Part shown: positions 36,946 through 48,430 of the stretch, one piece after another
Numbering within the stretch: the stretch's first letter is position 1
How the letters are laid out: every line of letters begins with the position of its first letter
Assembly: GCA_003342895.1 (NCBI GenBank)
Contig: PTFA01000081.1
Span: forward strand, 366,422 to 430,421
Length of the DNA stretch: 64,000 nucleotides
Direction: 5' to 3'
From: Casuarius casuarius
Taxonomy: Eukaryota > Chordata > Aves > Casuariiformes > Casuariidae
Program-made: the position numbers and the translations under genes
The notes under the pieces: generated by a model
Databases searched by the model: none
The model's input: the letters and a program-made list of their open reading frames with translations, nothing else
Told to the model about the DNA's origin: nothing

Positions 36946-38964
36946 GTATGGCTATAACTTCATATATTGGCTTTGGATAAAACTTAATGACTGTTTAAAA
37001 AAAGAAGAGTACATTTGAACATTAGACTTTGGGAAAGGGATTAGTAATTTGCATTAATGTTTGTCTAATTTAATTTAAATGTTCTTCAGCCCCAAGTACA
37101 CATGTGCCAGGAGGGGCCATTAATAAGCCTAACATGCAGAGTTCCATATAAGTGCAGCCAACAATGTTGACTGAAACTAAACTTGAAAATCCAGGGCACT
37201 AATGCACAATATCAAGCAATAAAACAGCATTTCGGTGGTGATATTTAATTTAAAAAGAAGAAAGAGGCAGGGGAAGATCAGGCACTGTCTGTTTTTGAGG
37301 ATCAGCCATTCTGCATTTCAAAGCGTCGATCCCTGCAATATCCAGGTTACTGTGCTAGAATCTCGACTATTATATAGCAGTTGTAAGAGAGGGAGGGCAA
37401 AGATGTGTTTACTCAGTGATTAGGGCCTTAGAATAAGCCTCTAGCTCCTAGAGAGACAGCTCACCACTTATTCATTTGGACCAATTCACAAAGCCTAGAA
37501 AGATTAAACATCCATGCTGAGAAGACAAGCGAATGCAGACGGTGAAAAAGAAATAAAAATTCTTTAAAAACTCTGAGATGACTTCATTATTTTTTCCACA
37601 AGGAAACTTTAGGAAAGTGTTTAGTTAGAGAAAAACCCACATTGACCTCTCTCTAAACCCTTAATCTTTCCTTTGTGGTGGCACTGCTTTGTGGTAAGCG
37701 GATGGCTTTGCTCTCCTCTTTTCACTGGGAGCGGATAGAAAAAAAGGCTCTTGAGAAACACTTTTAGTTCCAAAGAAACAACCCCATGAAACTGTTAAAT
37801 ATGAGATTCCATACAAGTGAATGTTTCAAAATATGTACAGTTTTAAGCTTAAAGGTTTAGGGACAAATTTTGGTAAACAAAACAGGCACACAAACAATGG
37901 ATGTTTGCATTTGAACTACTTCATAAGTGAATGTAGTTTTTTGTTGCATCAACAAATCACAGCATGCAAAGACTAAACTCCATCATATACAACAGATTGT
38001 ACCTGTGTCTGATAATTTGTCCAAACTGTTAAGGTCAGGCTTAGGCATACTGCTAGGACAAAAGTGAAGAGGTAGCAGGAAGAACAGAAGCTGAAACATA
38101 TGATTTTGAAAATCATATGTTAAGAGAAGTCAGGAGTATTTTTTGCTTGGCAAAATGCATTATTGTGAGAGACTCATGGCTTCGAGTTTTGTTCTATTCT
38201 GGTTTTTACTAACTGAATCTATGATAGTACATATTTATAAGCAGGGTGGTTTTTAGTTGTTATTTCAAGACTGAAAAAATCAGAGAAAATTCTAGGATGA
38301 CTAACGCTGGGAATTTTTTTAGTCAATACTAATAAAATAGCCCTACTAAAATGTTGAACTGTATTGATGTCCATAGAAGAAGCCTACTAAGAGAACTCCA
38401 GTATTTTTTGTGTTTTCAAAGACATAATGAATTGTGGGGGGATGTATTTAGCATAAGATTTTAACAAAGAAAAACCCCAAAGGAGAAGAACTCTTGCGAG
38501 CCCTTATGAAGGTATGACACACGGAAAAGGTTCAAAGTGCTGAATAGCTTCTAGACTTCCAAAGGCATTCATGTGCCTAAACCATCAAGAGATGCATTTT
38601 TCAGAATATGCAGGTAATTAAGATCAGATAGTCGTATACTGGGATTTTCAAAGTAACCGGGACGTAGGGGTCTGGGTTTACAAACGCACTCAGGAGTCAG
38701 TGTCATCAATGTCAACAAGACTTAAGATACTCTAAGCTCTAAGCTTTATTTATCTCAGAGGAACAAGGGCCACCTGAAAGTGGCACTAACTACTTTTCAG
38801 CAGCTGGACAGGACACCCTGGCAGGACACGCAGCTCAGCAAGGGGCACCGCTCCGCCGCAGGGCAGCCCGGCAGGAGGCTCAGTCTTCCCAGCTGCAGTC
38901 TCGCACCACGTGCCCTCTCTGCTGTGTGAGTCCAGGCGTAGCAGCTCCCTGCCATGTAGCCTAA

Positions 38965-38995
38965 CACGGATGTACATGGATGTACACGGATGTAC
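38965..38995 (+). repeat. 10-bp tandem repeat, three copies
   Basis: Units cacggatgta, catggatgta and cacggatgta are adjacent, followed by one further c. A short minisatellite with one substitution between units. Confidence 0.9.
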
Positions 38996-41900
38996 GCCCT
39001 TGCACTGCCTTTCCCCCACGTGAGACAGAAACACGTTAAAGATCTCTGCTATGCACCAAACTAAGTTGTCAACTTGTCGATTTTTGCATTAGATGGTGCT
39101 TCAGAAAAGTTAATGCATTTTGTACGGAAATAGAAGAAGGAAAGTTGTCAAAGAGGCAGAAACACACACAGATCTTTAATTAGACAGAGAGACTAAACTG
39201 TTAATCACTGAGTAATGGGATATCCAAACTTCTCAGCCAGTTCTTAACAACATGAGTAAGTTACTGATGCCTAAAAATATGAAAAGGAATGAGAATAGCA
39301 ATACAATCATAAGGGTGAGCAAAACCACAGACCCGAACGGTTATTTCTGAGTCTCGGGTTTATGAGTTCAAGGAGCGATTGAGACAAAAACGTTCACTAT
39401 GTAACATCTGCTAGAGGCATGAATATTCTTTCAAGTTGGTAAGCTAATGAATCAAGATCTTCCTTTTGCCTCCAGGTTTTGTGTAGTGAGAGCTAATTTA
39501 AATGAACAAAGGGACACGTTTTCACATCTTGAAGCCTTTGAAGCGAACAATCTGATCCACCTTTCCAAGGTAATCCTGGAGATCGTATGATCAGTTGTCT
39601 TGGACACAGCTATTCTAACATGCACAATCTTCTCTTCCTAAGCAGAACATAACCCTTCTCTAGCACCATGGTGATATACCTCAAAATCTACTCCACTTTG
39701 AAAAAGGATCAAAGCAGGATCACTGATACAAGAAATCCTAAATTCTTTAGAAGCCTTTAGTACTGAAATTAAAATGTAAAATAAATTACAATGAAGTATA
39801 AAATCATAGTAGAATAGCACTCTTATCTGCCCTTTTCATAATGAGAATATCAAAGCCCATAATAAAAATTTCTCTACCTGTAAATGTTACACTGCTGGCT
39901 CCAATTATTTTTGTTCAATACAGTAACCATTAAAAATTGCTAAGATACTTTACAATATATATGCTAGAAAGTTAGTGACTTTTATTTGAAGGAGCAAACC
40001 TTTAGGCAGAGATAATTACCCAAAAATGTATGATGTTAAGATCCTGGAAGAAATCTTCACTGTAAAAATAGTCATTAAATGTTCACATATCTGGTATGTA
40101 CAAAATACAAAAGTGGTGTTATCCAAAGCTCCAGCTGTCTGACATGATACATGAATGAAATAAATAGTGGCTTACTCTCAACAGTCAATTCAACTTGTAA
40201 TGATATCTTACGTAACGCAGAGAATATTAAGCAATTAAAAACAAACTCAAAGATCTACATATTATAGACTTAGAAAGAGGGTAAAATGAAGACAGTGTGT
40301 TAGACAACCTAAATAAACTTTCACTATATAATTTTAAGTACAGAGAACATTGAAGAGACCCCCACAGCCAGGACTAACTTTTCAGATATGAAGAATTAAG
40401 TTGAATAAAGGGTTTGTAGTCAAACAATGAGACCATTAAGCTAGTATGTTGTAGTCAAAATTTCTAAATGGTAACAATCCAAGAGTTCAGAATTAATTTA
40501 AGAATGAAAGGACAGAATTCTTAGCAACTATATCAGGCAAATACATCAGGAAAGAAAACGTAGGTGACTAACATGGGATTTAACTGGAATTTATCTACTA
40601 ACATCTAAAACCTTACTGTAGCTGTTTTACTGTTCTCGTGGGTACCTACACTTACTCATCTACACCTGTCCTCTACAGTTTCAACAAGATTGCGTGGCTT
40701 GACGCTCAGGTTGCAATTGTGCTCAGTTGGGATATGGACACGAGTCATTTCTCCATCTAGGTCCCTTGGACAGCTCAACTGAGGAGGCATTTTCAAAGCA
40801 CATCCAGCATACACCGTATGATCAAGCCTCTCTCAAAATGCAGCAGCAGCAATTTGCTTTGATTTAAAATGTGCCTGGAGGCAAAGTAAAGGGTGCTGGT
40901 GTGGCTATACTCCTTTGCATCATTCCACAGCATTTAGGGAATGAATATATGCAAGAATATATTCAGTTCCATCTTCTGCTTGACAGAATCCATCCCCCAA
41001 ATCAGTCACTTCCTGAGACTTTGTGCCAGTCAATAATTCCAAATTGTTCTGGAACTGGTGCCTTCTTCACCCATTTGCCAAACTTACTACACTTTACAGA
41101 AACCCTTGTTCATTGGGCCTAAGAGGGACTGTGACTTCAGTGTACCGGCCAGGGCATCCATCTAGGAAAGAAAAGATGACAAAGACGAAAACAAAGAACA
41201 ATCCTGCAAATGGGATCCAGAAGAAGCTCCTCTTCTCCAGGGGACTGCATCAGCTACACGAGGTAGGATCTAAAAGATGGGCTTGCTTCTATTACTTCAA
41301 ATTTCTCTTTTGAATGTGATTTAAAAGAGTGACCCCGCTCAGTCCTTAAAATGACAGCCACAAGTGTCTGCCTTGAAAGCAGTCCTGCCTGCAAGCCCAG
41401 GGGCTGAAGGAAGCTGCCCTGCAGCCTGAAATGAAGATGATGCTCTCCGCTTTTCCCGTGGGCCAGCTCTGCATAATTCTGCTGAAGCTCACACATGTCA
41501 TCTGCTACCTCATTCACCTCCTGGTTATTCTGGCTCCCATTTGACATCATCTAGTGCTCCTAAAGCACAGTATAGAGAGCATACACCCAAACAGCCTCTC
41601 TGTCCACTAACAACTTCTAATTATATGCAACATGACTCAAGTGATGCTCATCCCAGGATCCGAGCACCTAAAAGCCAGATGATGCAACGCCTAATGCTGG
41701 TTTGGATCTGGCCCATAATTTACAAGTAAAAATAGTTATAGACAAGAAGACTGTAGAGTACTCAACGCTGTTTCTATAATCTGTGCTAGCACAAATCAGA
41801 ACAATTATATCTCTGTGAATCTTTTTTCAGTATTTAGTTAATTACCTGAAACAACAGTGAGGGAAAGTTTCATAAATTACACAGATAAAAATGATACTTT

Positions 41901-42923
41901 AGGAAGTCCTGCATGAAGGAATATTCTGCTACTGCTTGCAGAAATCAGCAAAGCACTGGATAAGAGACAAGAAAAAGCTTTTATCTGAACACACCAAAAA
42001 GTATTCTTCCCTCTAGGTGTTTAGGAAATAAAGTACTCATATAAAGAGGAATAGTTCTGCCACTAAACTAAAAGACAGCATTCAAAGAGAAGAAAAACAT
42101 GGTTCATCTTCAGTGTGCAGGAATATATGCTGAGGGGACAATACCAACCTGTGCTAAGAGAGATGTTTCACATATTAAAAATCAGCGGACAGAAAGGGAA
42201 GCAGAAGTTGATCTGGCAGATGCATATAAAAATAAAAGTTACTAAAAAGGTAAAGCAGGTTTCTTTATCCTTTCTCATAACAAAAGAGTAGCAATCACCT
42301 ATAATAATGAAAAGGCAAACAAACTCTGGTAAAAGAAAACATTTTGGTATTAATCAAGCAAACAGCTTCATTAGATTCAAGACAGATTAGGTACTAATAT
42401 TATAACACCAATCTAAGTTAGGATAAAATCCCTGTGTTTCAGAACACAACACATAAGCAGACTGCTTTCAGCTGGAAAGAAACCTTCCCCAAACATCTCG
42501 TGAAAAACTGCCCATTATAAGATTTCTTCCATGGCATCTGGTCTAGCCATTTTTACAATAGCGCAGCTACTTGAGCAAGGGTAAGTTTGTGTTTCATAAG
42601 CTGACGCGTCGGAGAACTGCTTTTTCCAAAGGAGCATAATAAGTAAAGCAGGAGTTTCACAAAGGACAAATTTGTTATTGTAATGAACTTTGTTTGTCTT
42701 TGTCTTCCTAACCAAACAAAAATATTAATAACCAAAAGTTTTTCTTGTGTTAGATATATAATAAGCCTTGGAAATTGCCACCCAACATTCTGAACTATGA
42801 GGCTGCAGGATGTAACTGGGGATTTCATTGCCAAGGACATCAGTTGTTAACGGGAAGGCTCTGTATTTCAGCTATTTCAATTTTGGGCTAAAACCGCTAC
42901 TTGAAGTAAGGAGCATTTGTCTT

Positions 42924-42941
42924 TTTATTTATTTATTTATT
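42924..42941 (+). repeat. TTTA microsatellite
   Basis: Four to five tandem TTTA units. Confidence 0.9.
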
Positions 42942-45578
42942 AAAGAAAGTCAAGTTCAGAAATAAACAGCCTTTAAGGGAGTGCTACATTTGACCTCTTT
43001 CCATTTCTCCTACCTAAAACCGGCATTATCACGGGAGCAGCTGCTTTTAAGGAAAACAGACACCCATCATATAAGTTAATCTTAACTACATAGCGACTCA
43101 AAATGAAAAGCCATGATGATAAAAGCCAAACACCACACAGGTAATAGACAATCATTTAAACTTTATGAAAGGTTATAGCTTCTTTTGCAAGTAGCATTTT
43201 CTTAAATAATTATGGAATTACTCTCCTTTCTAACACGTGGAAACACAAGATATTAAAATTTAACAGAAGAACACCTATTTTTCTTAAAATTTTTTAATCC
43301 ATATTCTGTGTTTAAAATACATGTTCTGATACAGATGAATTTACTAAAAATAACCAGAACTAAAGTATTTCTGTAAGAAGACTTCAAGTTCATATGTAAC
43401 GGGTTATTTGGAAGGCAAAATTATCAAGACTACAGATTAAAAACAAAACTGACGGCTGTCTCACTGGACCTGAACTGCAGAGTGCACCTTCTGCTCTGGA
43501 CAGCACTGAGAATTTGTCAAGAAAAGGCTAAGATCTTTGAGCACTCTAGCTGCCAAGTGCTCTCAAATTAAATCAGTTTGAAGCGGTTTTCATTAAGATG
43601 GATTGAGTGTGGCATCGTGAGAAACACTCTATCAAATGTAGTGTTTTACTTAGTGATTAAGTATATACCAGTTGATGAAGCTACCCAAATCCTTCGTAAT
43701 CCCACCACTCCAATAAACATTTAATGAGTATATAAGTTCAAAAAGCCTAGCAGAGGATTTAAACCTTCAATCTTGTTTTTATTTACTCTTGGAACTCAAT
43801 TTCTCACTTCAAGTGAAGAATGCTGGTGCCTGAAGCTCATCTGTTGCCCTGGTAAAATTAAGTGCCCACCACAGTATAAACCAGAACACAAAACATACAG
43901 GTTGCAATTTCTCTTCAGCTTCTTAACTACTATACATTTTCAATTATTTTATGAAATGCAATTATAAAAACATAAAATAAAGTATCCCTTTTTGCAATTA
44001 TGAATTCCAGGAGGCAGTATGGAAGATGTTTGTTCATAGCAGGAAAAAATACAGCAAAAATAAATGGTGTTTATACTTTTTCATACCTTTGCTTTAAATT
44101 TAAGATGTTACATAAAATAATGTCATTTGGTGGGGCAGTTCTGGCATCAGGGGAGTGTTCCAAAACTTAAGCCAATATTTGCAAATAATTTTTAAAGAAA
44201 AAAAGCCATACAAATAATCCTTTCCTAAAAACATTATGTTATCCTGATGAGGATCTGGTCTGAATCCATCGCAAAACAACAGAAATGCAAGGTGACAGGA
44301 ACTTCAGATGTGATATGTAAGTAGCACATGAACTATTTTGAGGATTAAAAATCTAAATAGTCGTACTGCATTAAAATGGATTTGTAGGCATAAAATAATA
44401 TTTACGAAAGCTTGTAATAGACTCTCTTCTGTTATTATACTGATGAGCTATTAACCATATCTGATGAAATGACACAAAGTGAACTTTCTAACTCAAGGAC
44501 TTTTCACGTTCACTTCATCATCTGATTTCTTTTAAACATGCATTAGTTTAATTACTTTATTGATTTTTATTTACTTTTTATTACTTTAATGAGTTATCAC
44601 AAATACTTTCCCACTGAATTATTCTGTAGCAATTTATACTTCAAAATCCACATAAAGATATGAAAATATCCACCAAATTGAGTGTGAGAAAACTATTTGT
44701 GTTCCCAATATATCCAGTAAGTGTTAACTTAAGATATTTAGTGCAGATTCATAATCTTACTTTTCTACATAATCTTACTCATAATCATACTTATCATAAC
44801 ATTTTTTTCCATCCAATATGAATAACTATGGGAAGCCAAAACATTCTTCATTTTAAAATCAAATATCTATCAAGACAACATAAAGTAAATTTAAACAGCA
44901 TAATTTTCTTGTTTGTGTTTCAGCTTTATCTATGCTTAATTATGCAGCGGTTTGGGTTTCTCCTTAGTGAATTCATGTCACCAAAACTTAAATAAACTAT
45001 TCCCATTCTAATTTTATTAAAATACTGATTTGACAACTGTGCATGGAATAACAGAAACTTGAGACGTCTGGCTGGATGGACAGAAAAGCTAAATAATAAA
45101 ATTTTAATACTGGAACTTACTTGGCAAATAAAGGCTGTATAAAGAAATAAGTAGTAATGTATTTCAGAGACCTTTCAATTTAAATTTACAATTTCCTTAG
45201 CCATCCCTCATAGCAGTTACCAACATGCAACTTTGAATTTGTCAACCGCAAGACTCCCAGCCAGCATTATCTGGCATTACGACAGCATTACTTCAGGAAG
45301 AAAAGAAAAAGAGAGGAAAAAAATGTAGTTTTGATGACTGAAGGACTCCAATAAAAATAGACCCTGAATAATTAGAAAGCACGAGATACTCACTATCATT
45401 TCAACAATGTTCAGGATAAATATTTTAGCCAACCAATTAAATGAGTATAACTGTTTACTACAATAAAAAGACCACTCCAAAACTTAGTTTACCTTTTTAA
45501 AATAAAGAAAAATACAGCATTTACAGTAGTTTCCATTTTTCCTCTAAATCAAATAAAGCAATGTTAATACACACTTAC

Positions 45579-45660
45579 ATCTCTAGCCTTCCCGTAGAAG
45601 GCTTCTTGAAAAGCAGCCTCTAATGATCCAATGAAATAAACAGGATGGCAGTCCCCGTAT
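45579..45660 (-). CDS. FAF1: FAF1 exon, UAS domain part 1 (~residues 344-371)
   Basis: This 82-nt exon supplies the last base of the split Arg codon and then 27 codons, reading YGDCHPVYFIGSL followed by EAAFQEAFYGKARD. It is the first strand and helix of the UAS thioredoxin-like fold. The UAS domain of FAF1 is reported to bind long-chain unsaturated fatty acids. The acceptor is ctcaaatag and the donor gtaagtgt, a near-perfect match to consensus. Human has Phe-Phe and Val-Lys where this sequence has Tyr-Phe and Gly-Lys; the rest is the same as remembered. Confidence 0.95.
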
Positions 45661-46533
45661 CTATTTGAGATAAAATTTGCAATTAATAAAAAATTATGAA
45701 AATAAGTAATTTCAACATTCTAGCTCTTCATATATTCTTTTATTATGATGCATTGGCTAAATCCTTAGAAAGCTGAAGTACTACACTTCTAAATATTTCC
45801 CCTCTGCTCTTTAACAGCTATATGTCCCCTGACATTCAAAAGCTTAAACTAATAGCTGCCTTATGCATTTTATCAAAGAAAAATTGTTTACATGAACAGA
45901 CATTTGAAGTTCTATATACTTTTTCAATCATAACTTATTGCTTCTCTTTATTATAGTTTTAAAGGTTAATCAAAGGCTATTATATTACATATTAATGCAT
46001 CTCATATATATATATCTATGTGAATAAAAATTCCATCGCACAGGACTAAAAACAGAAGACAAACTTTGCATTAGTACCTAACTGAGGAAATAAGATAATT
46101 GTTTAAGAATGCATGATTCGGAGTTATACAGTTACAAAAAGCAGCAGTTCTGCATTTTCAAAAAGTAGTGATTTATGATTGTCTAACCACTTTATTATTG
46201 AGAAAACTCTTATTACACCTCAGGATATATTTTTCAATATTAATCAACTTCAGCTTTTCTGCTCCTGTATATCAAATTAAAATTGCTATAAATAATCTGA
46301 ATCCTTATCATCCTTCTGGACATAATTAAGTAATGATAGCAAATTAATGGAAAATTAAGTTAGGCAAGAACCTGTCACTCTAACTTGGACTGAGAAATAT
46401 TCTGTTTCCTAAATTGTCTCAATCAAGTTAGCTTAAAACAGATTAGACTTGGATGCCTAAATTTGTATGCTTACGTAAGAAAATATGTACATTTCTTTTA
46501 TTTTTACTTTCACAGTCAATAGGCTAAACTTAC
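45661..46533 (-). other. FAF1: FAF1 intron (873 bp)
   Basis: Short AT-rich intron with a small AT dinucleotide run near 46005-46015. Nothing else seen. Confidence 0.9.
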
Positions 46534-46597
46534 CTTGAAGAAAATTCTGCTGTAAATTGTAATAAGGCATCTCCTTCGTTTTCAGCATTTTCTGGCA
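46534..46597 (-). CDS. FAF1: FAF1 exon, start of UAS region (~residues 323-344)
   Basis: This is the shortest exon, 64 nt. Its first two bases complete a Met codon and its last two begin an Arg codon. It encodes PENAENEGDALLQFTAEFSS, identical to human as I recall it, and is the lead-in to the thioredoxin-like UAS domain. The acceptor is the less common AAG form (ttcttttttaag), with a strong pyrimidine tract; the donor gtaagttt is good. The length is not a multiple of three, so skipping this exon would break the frame. Confidence 0.94.
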
Positions 46598-47517
46598 CTT
46601 AAAAAAGAAAAATGCAACCTTAGGGAGATGGATTTTAATGTTTCATGGATTTTTTTATGTTGGCAGTTTACTAAGCAGTTAACATGCTGTATAAATTTCA
46701 TGAAAGACTATCAGTCCTGAATCTTTGCAGAAACATGGAATTTCCAGACACACCCATGAAAATATTCAGGTTTTCCAAACAGTAAAATCCTCAGCTCCAG
46801 CATAATGTGATAAATCACTTGTTCAGAGTTAACACTCAGTATTTCCTTTAATACATTAGAGGGAAAGGACTGGCTTGAAAGGTTTGACACACTGTACTGC
46901 AGTTACTTTCCTTTTTAAATTTCCTACACATAACGTTAAAAACATTTCCATACAATTATAGTGACATAAATTTGCTGTCAAAAAACTTCTAAGGTAATAA
47001 CACTTGCACAGGCCTAAAATAAAAAAAAAGTATATAGAATAGTATATAGAGGGTAACTGATGGCTATTCCCTTCTTATAATTCGAGACCACATAATCATT
47101 GAGATAAAAGGAACTATTTTATGTTACATGTAAACAGTTAAAAATATTCATCATCACAAGATGCTGAAGCTAAAACCTCGCAGAAGTTTCAAAACAGGGA
47201 AGAGGAAATGTAGGCAGCAAGTATCTCCAGCTACATTTGATCATCATTTCTCAGATTCAAATTATCATTCTTCAGCTACAAGCTAAAAGCATAAGATTAA
47301 GAAGAAACTTCGTCCACGGGAAGATGACTTCGTTGTTGCCAATTATACAAGTTCCCACATTTTCCTCTGAAACCCCCATCAGACATGAGACTCAAACAAT
47401 TCTAATGAAAAAGATAAATGAAAGATAATTTCTTGTTTGTTAGTATGCAGACCCATCGTACTTCTGTGCTTTTGCTAGTGCTGCAAAATCCACAGTAAAT
47501 TAACTTTCAACTCTTAC
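46598..47517 (-). other. FAF1: FAF1 intron (920 bp)
   Basis: Short AT-rich intron ending in the uncommon AAG acceptor. Nothing else seen. Confidence 0.9.
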
Positions 47518-47644
47518 TCATTGGCGATTTCCTCAAGGCAGATGATGCTACTCCAAACATCTCTCCATCATCAACTCCAAATTCTGTAGCATCTTCAAAG
47601 TCATCTCCATCACTGTCACTAACCATGTGAACATCAGTGCATTG
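47518..47644 (-). CDS. FAF1: FAF1 exon, acidic CK2-site linker (~residues 281-323)
   Basis: This 127-nt exon enters in phase 0 and leaves after the first base of a Met codon. It encodes a very acidic stretch (VSDSDGDDFEDATEFGVDDGE) followed by ASSALRKSPM. The two serines of SDSD align with human Ser289 and Ser291, reported casein kinase 2 targets; both and their downstream acidic residues are kept. The segment lies in the region described as the death-effector-domain-interacting domain, just before the UAS domain. The acceptor is a T-run followed by aatag and the donor is gtaagag. Differences from human include Cys for Ile at the second residue, and Met for Val then Val for Met near GEMFGV. 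Confidence 0.96.
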
Positions 47645-48334
47645 CTATTAAAAAAAAAAAAAGTGTCATCTTTTGTGAAATACATACATACTGAAAAATA
47701 CTTACCCATTTCCACAAACACACTTGATATACTGCATTTAAGTTTATTATTTTATACTATAAGTGAGACTTCCAATTTTTACCAGAAGTCTGGTTGACAG
47801 AGCAATACTATGTGACAAAACAGATTATTAAATAAGTAAGGAGCTAGTTCTGTATATATACATAGTATCACAGAGTTGAGCAAATTTCAGCTAAAATTAA
47901 GATTGTTTTTCCCCCCAGAGGTACTACAGATGGTTACTACTACATAAGAGAAGAGTGAAAAAAGCCACACAATAGTTCTACTAACCAGATGCAATGTACT
48001 TCAGCAATCCTTGCATAGTAGAGGACAATTCTTGGTACACTTGGAAAGGTACCTATCTTATTGCAATCTCTCCCATACAAATTTAGGACTTGGGGTGTTT
48101 TTTCGAAACTTATTATGCCTTTTTTATTTTTTTTAAACAAAAAACAACTTTTTTTCATCAGTAACTCATTTGTCCAGTTCCTTTCTTTGTTACAATTACA
48201 TGTTGCAAGAATTGTAAGCTGAATCTTTTTACATGTATTTCTACAGACATATCAGACAACAGCAGTAACCAGTGGAAAATAAGACTATCCTAGCTTCTTC
48301 CTAGAGTATACTTGTTAAATAAAAATGTTCTTAC
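47645..48334 (-). other. FAF1: FAF1 intron (690 bp)
   Basis: Short intron between the UBL2-end exon and the acidic exon. Its acceptor has a 12-base T-run just before aatag. Nothing else seen. Confidence 0.9.
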
Positions 48335-48430
48335 CTCCTCCGACTGTTCCCTTGTTTGTACGGGTGAAGATCTTCTTCCAACTGTAAGTCGATGGCAAGG
48401 AAAAGTCAGTCCCGAAACAGCTAGAGTCAT
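48335..48430 (-). CDS. FAF1: FAF1 exon, end of UBL2 and linker (~residues 249-280)
   Basis: This 96-nt exon has phase 0 at both ends and encodes 32 residues. It contains PCHRLTVGRR, the last strand of the second ubiquitin-like domain, followed by a Ser/Gln/Glu-rich linker ending REQSEE. The acceptor is cttcatag and the donor gtaagaac. It joins in frame to the next exon, which starts CAA (Q). Compared with remembered human FAF1, the start reads MTLAVSG where human has MCLAESG, and YPCHRL reads FPCHRL; the Glu-to-Val change stands out in an otherwise well conserved protein. This is the most 5' FAF1 exon I can find. The exon ending in the WEGWP-type segment of UBL2 must lie upstream of the window. 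Confidence 0.95.

Larger units (their letters stand above)
35646..45578 (-). other. FAF1: FAF1 intron (9933 bp)
   Basis: Intron between UAS parts 1 and 2. It holds a moderately GC-rich patch around 36280-36400, a T14/A9 run at 36923-36945, a 10-bp tandem repeat at 38965-38995, and a TTTA microsatellite at 42924-42941. Open frames in the 41.0-41.6 kb area have no recognisable protein content. Confidence 0.85.

Noticed and set aside
38640..38720. Weak resemblance to old palindromic reptile/bird repeats (gggattttcaaag...)
   Set aside because: Similarity is limited to a few common words and cannot be supported without a repeat-library search.
41254..41550. 98-codon minus-strand frame with an acidic start (SNGSQNNQEVNEV)
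   Set aside because: No match to FAF1 or another family I recognise, no splice frame fit, and it lies in the middle of an intron.
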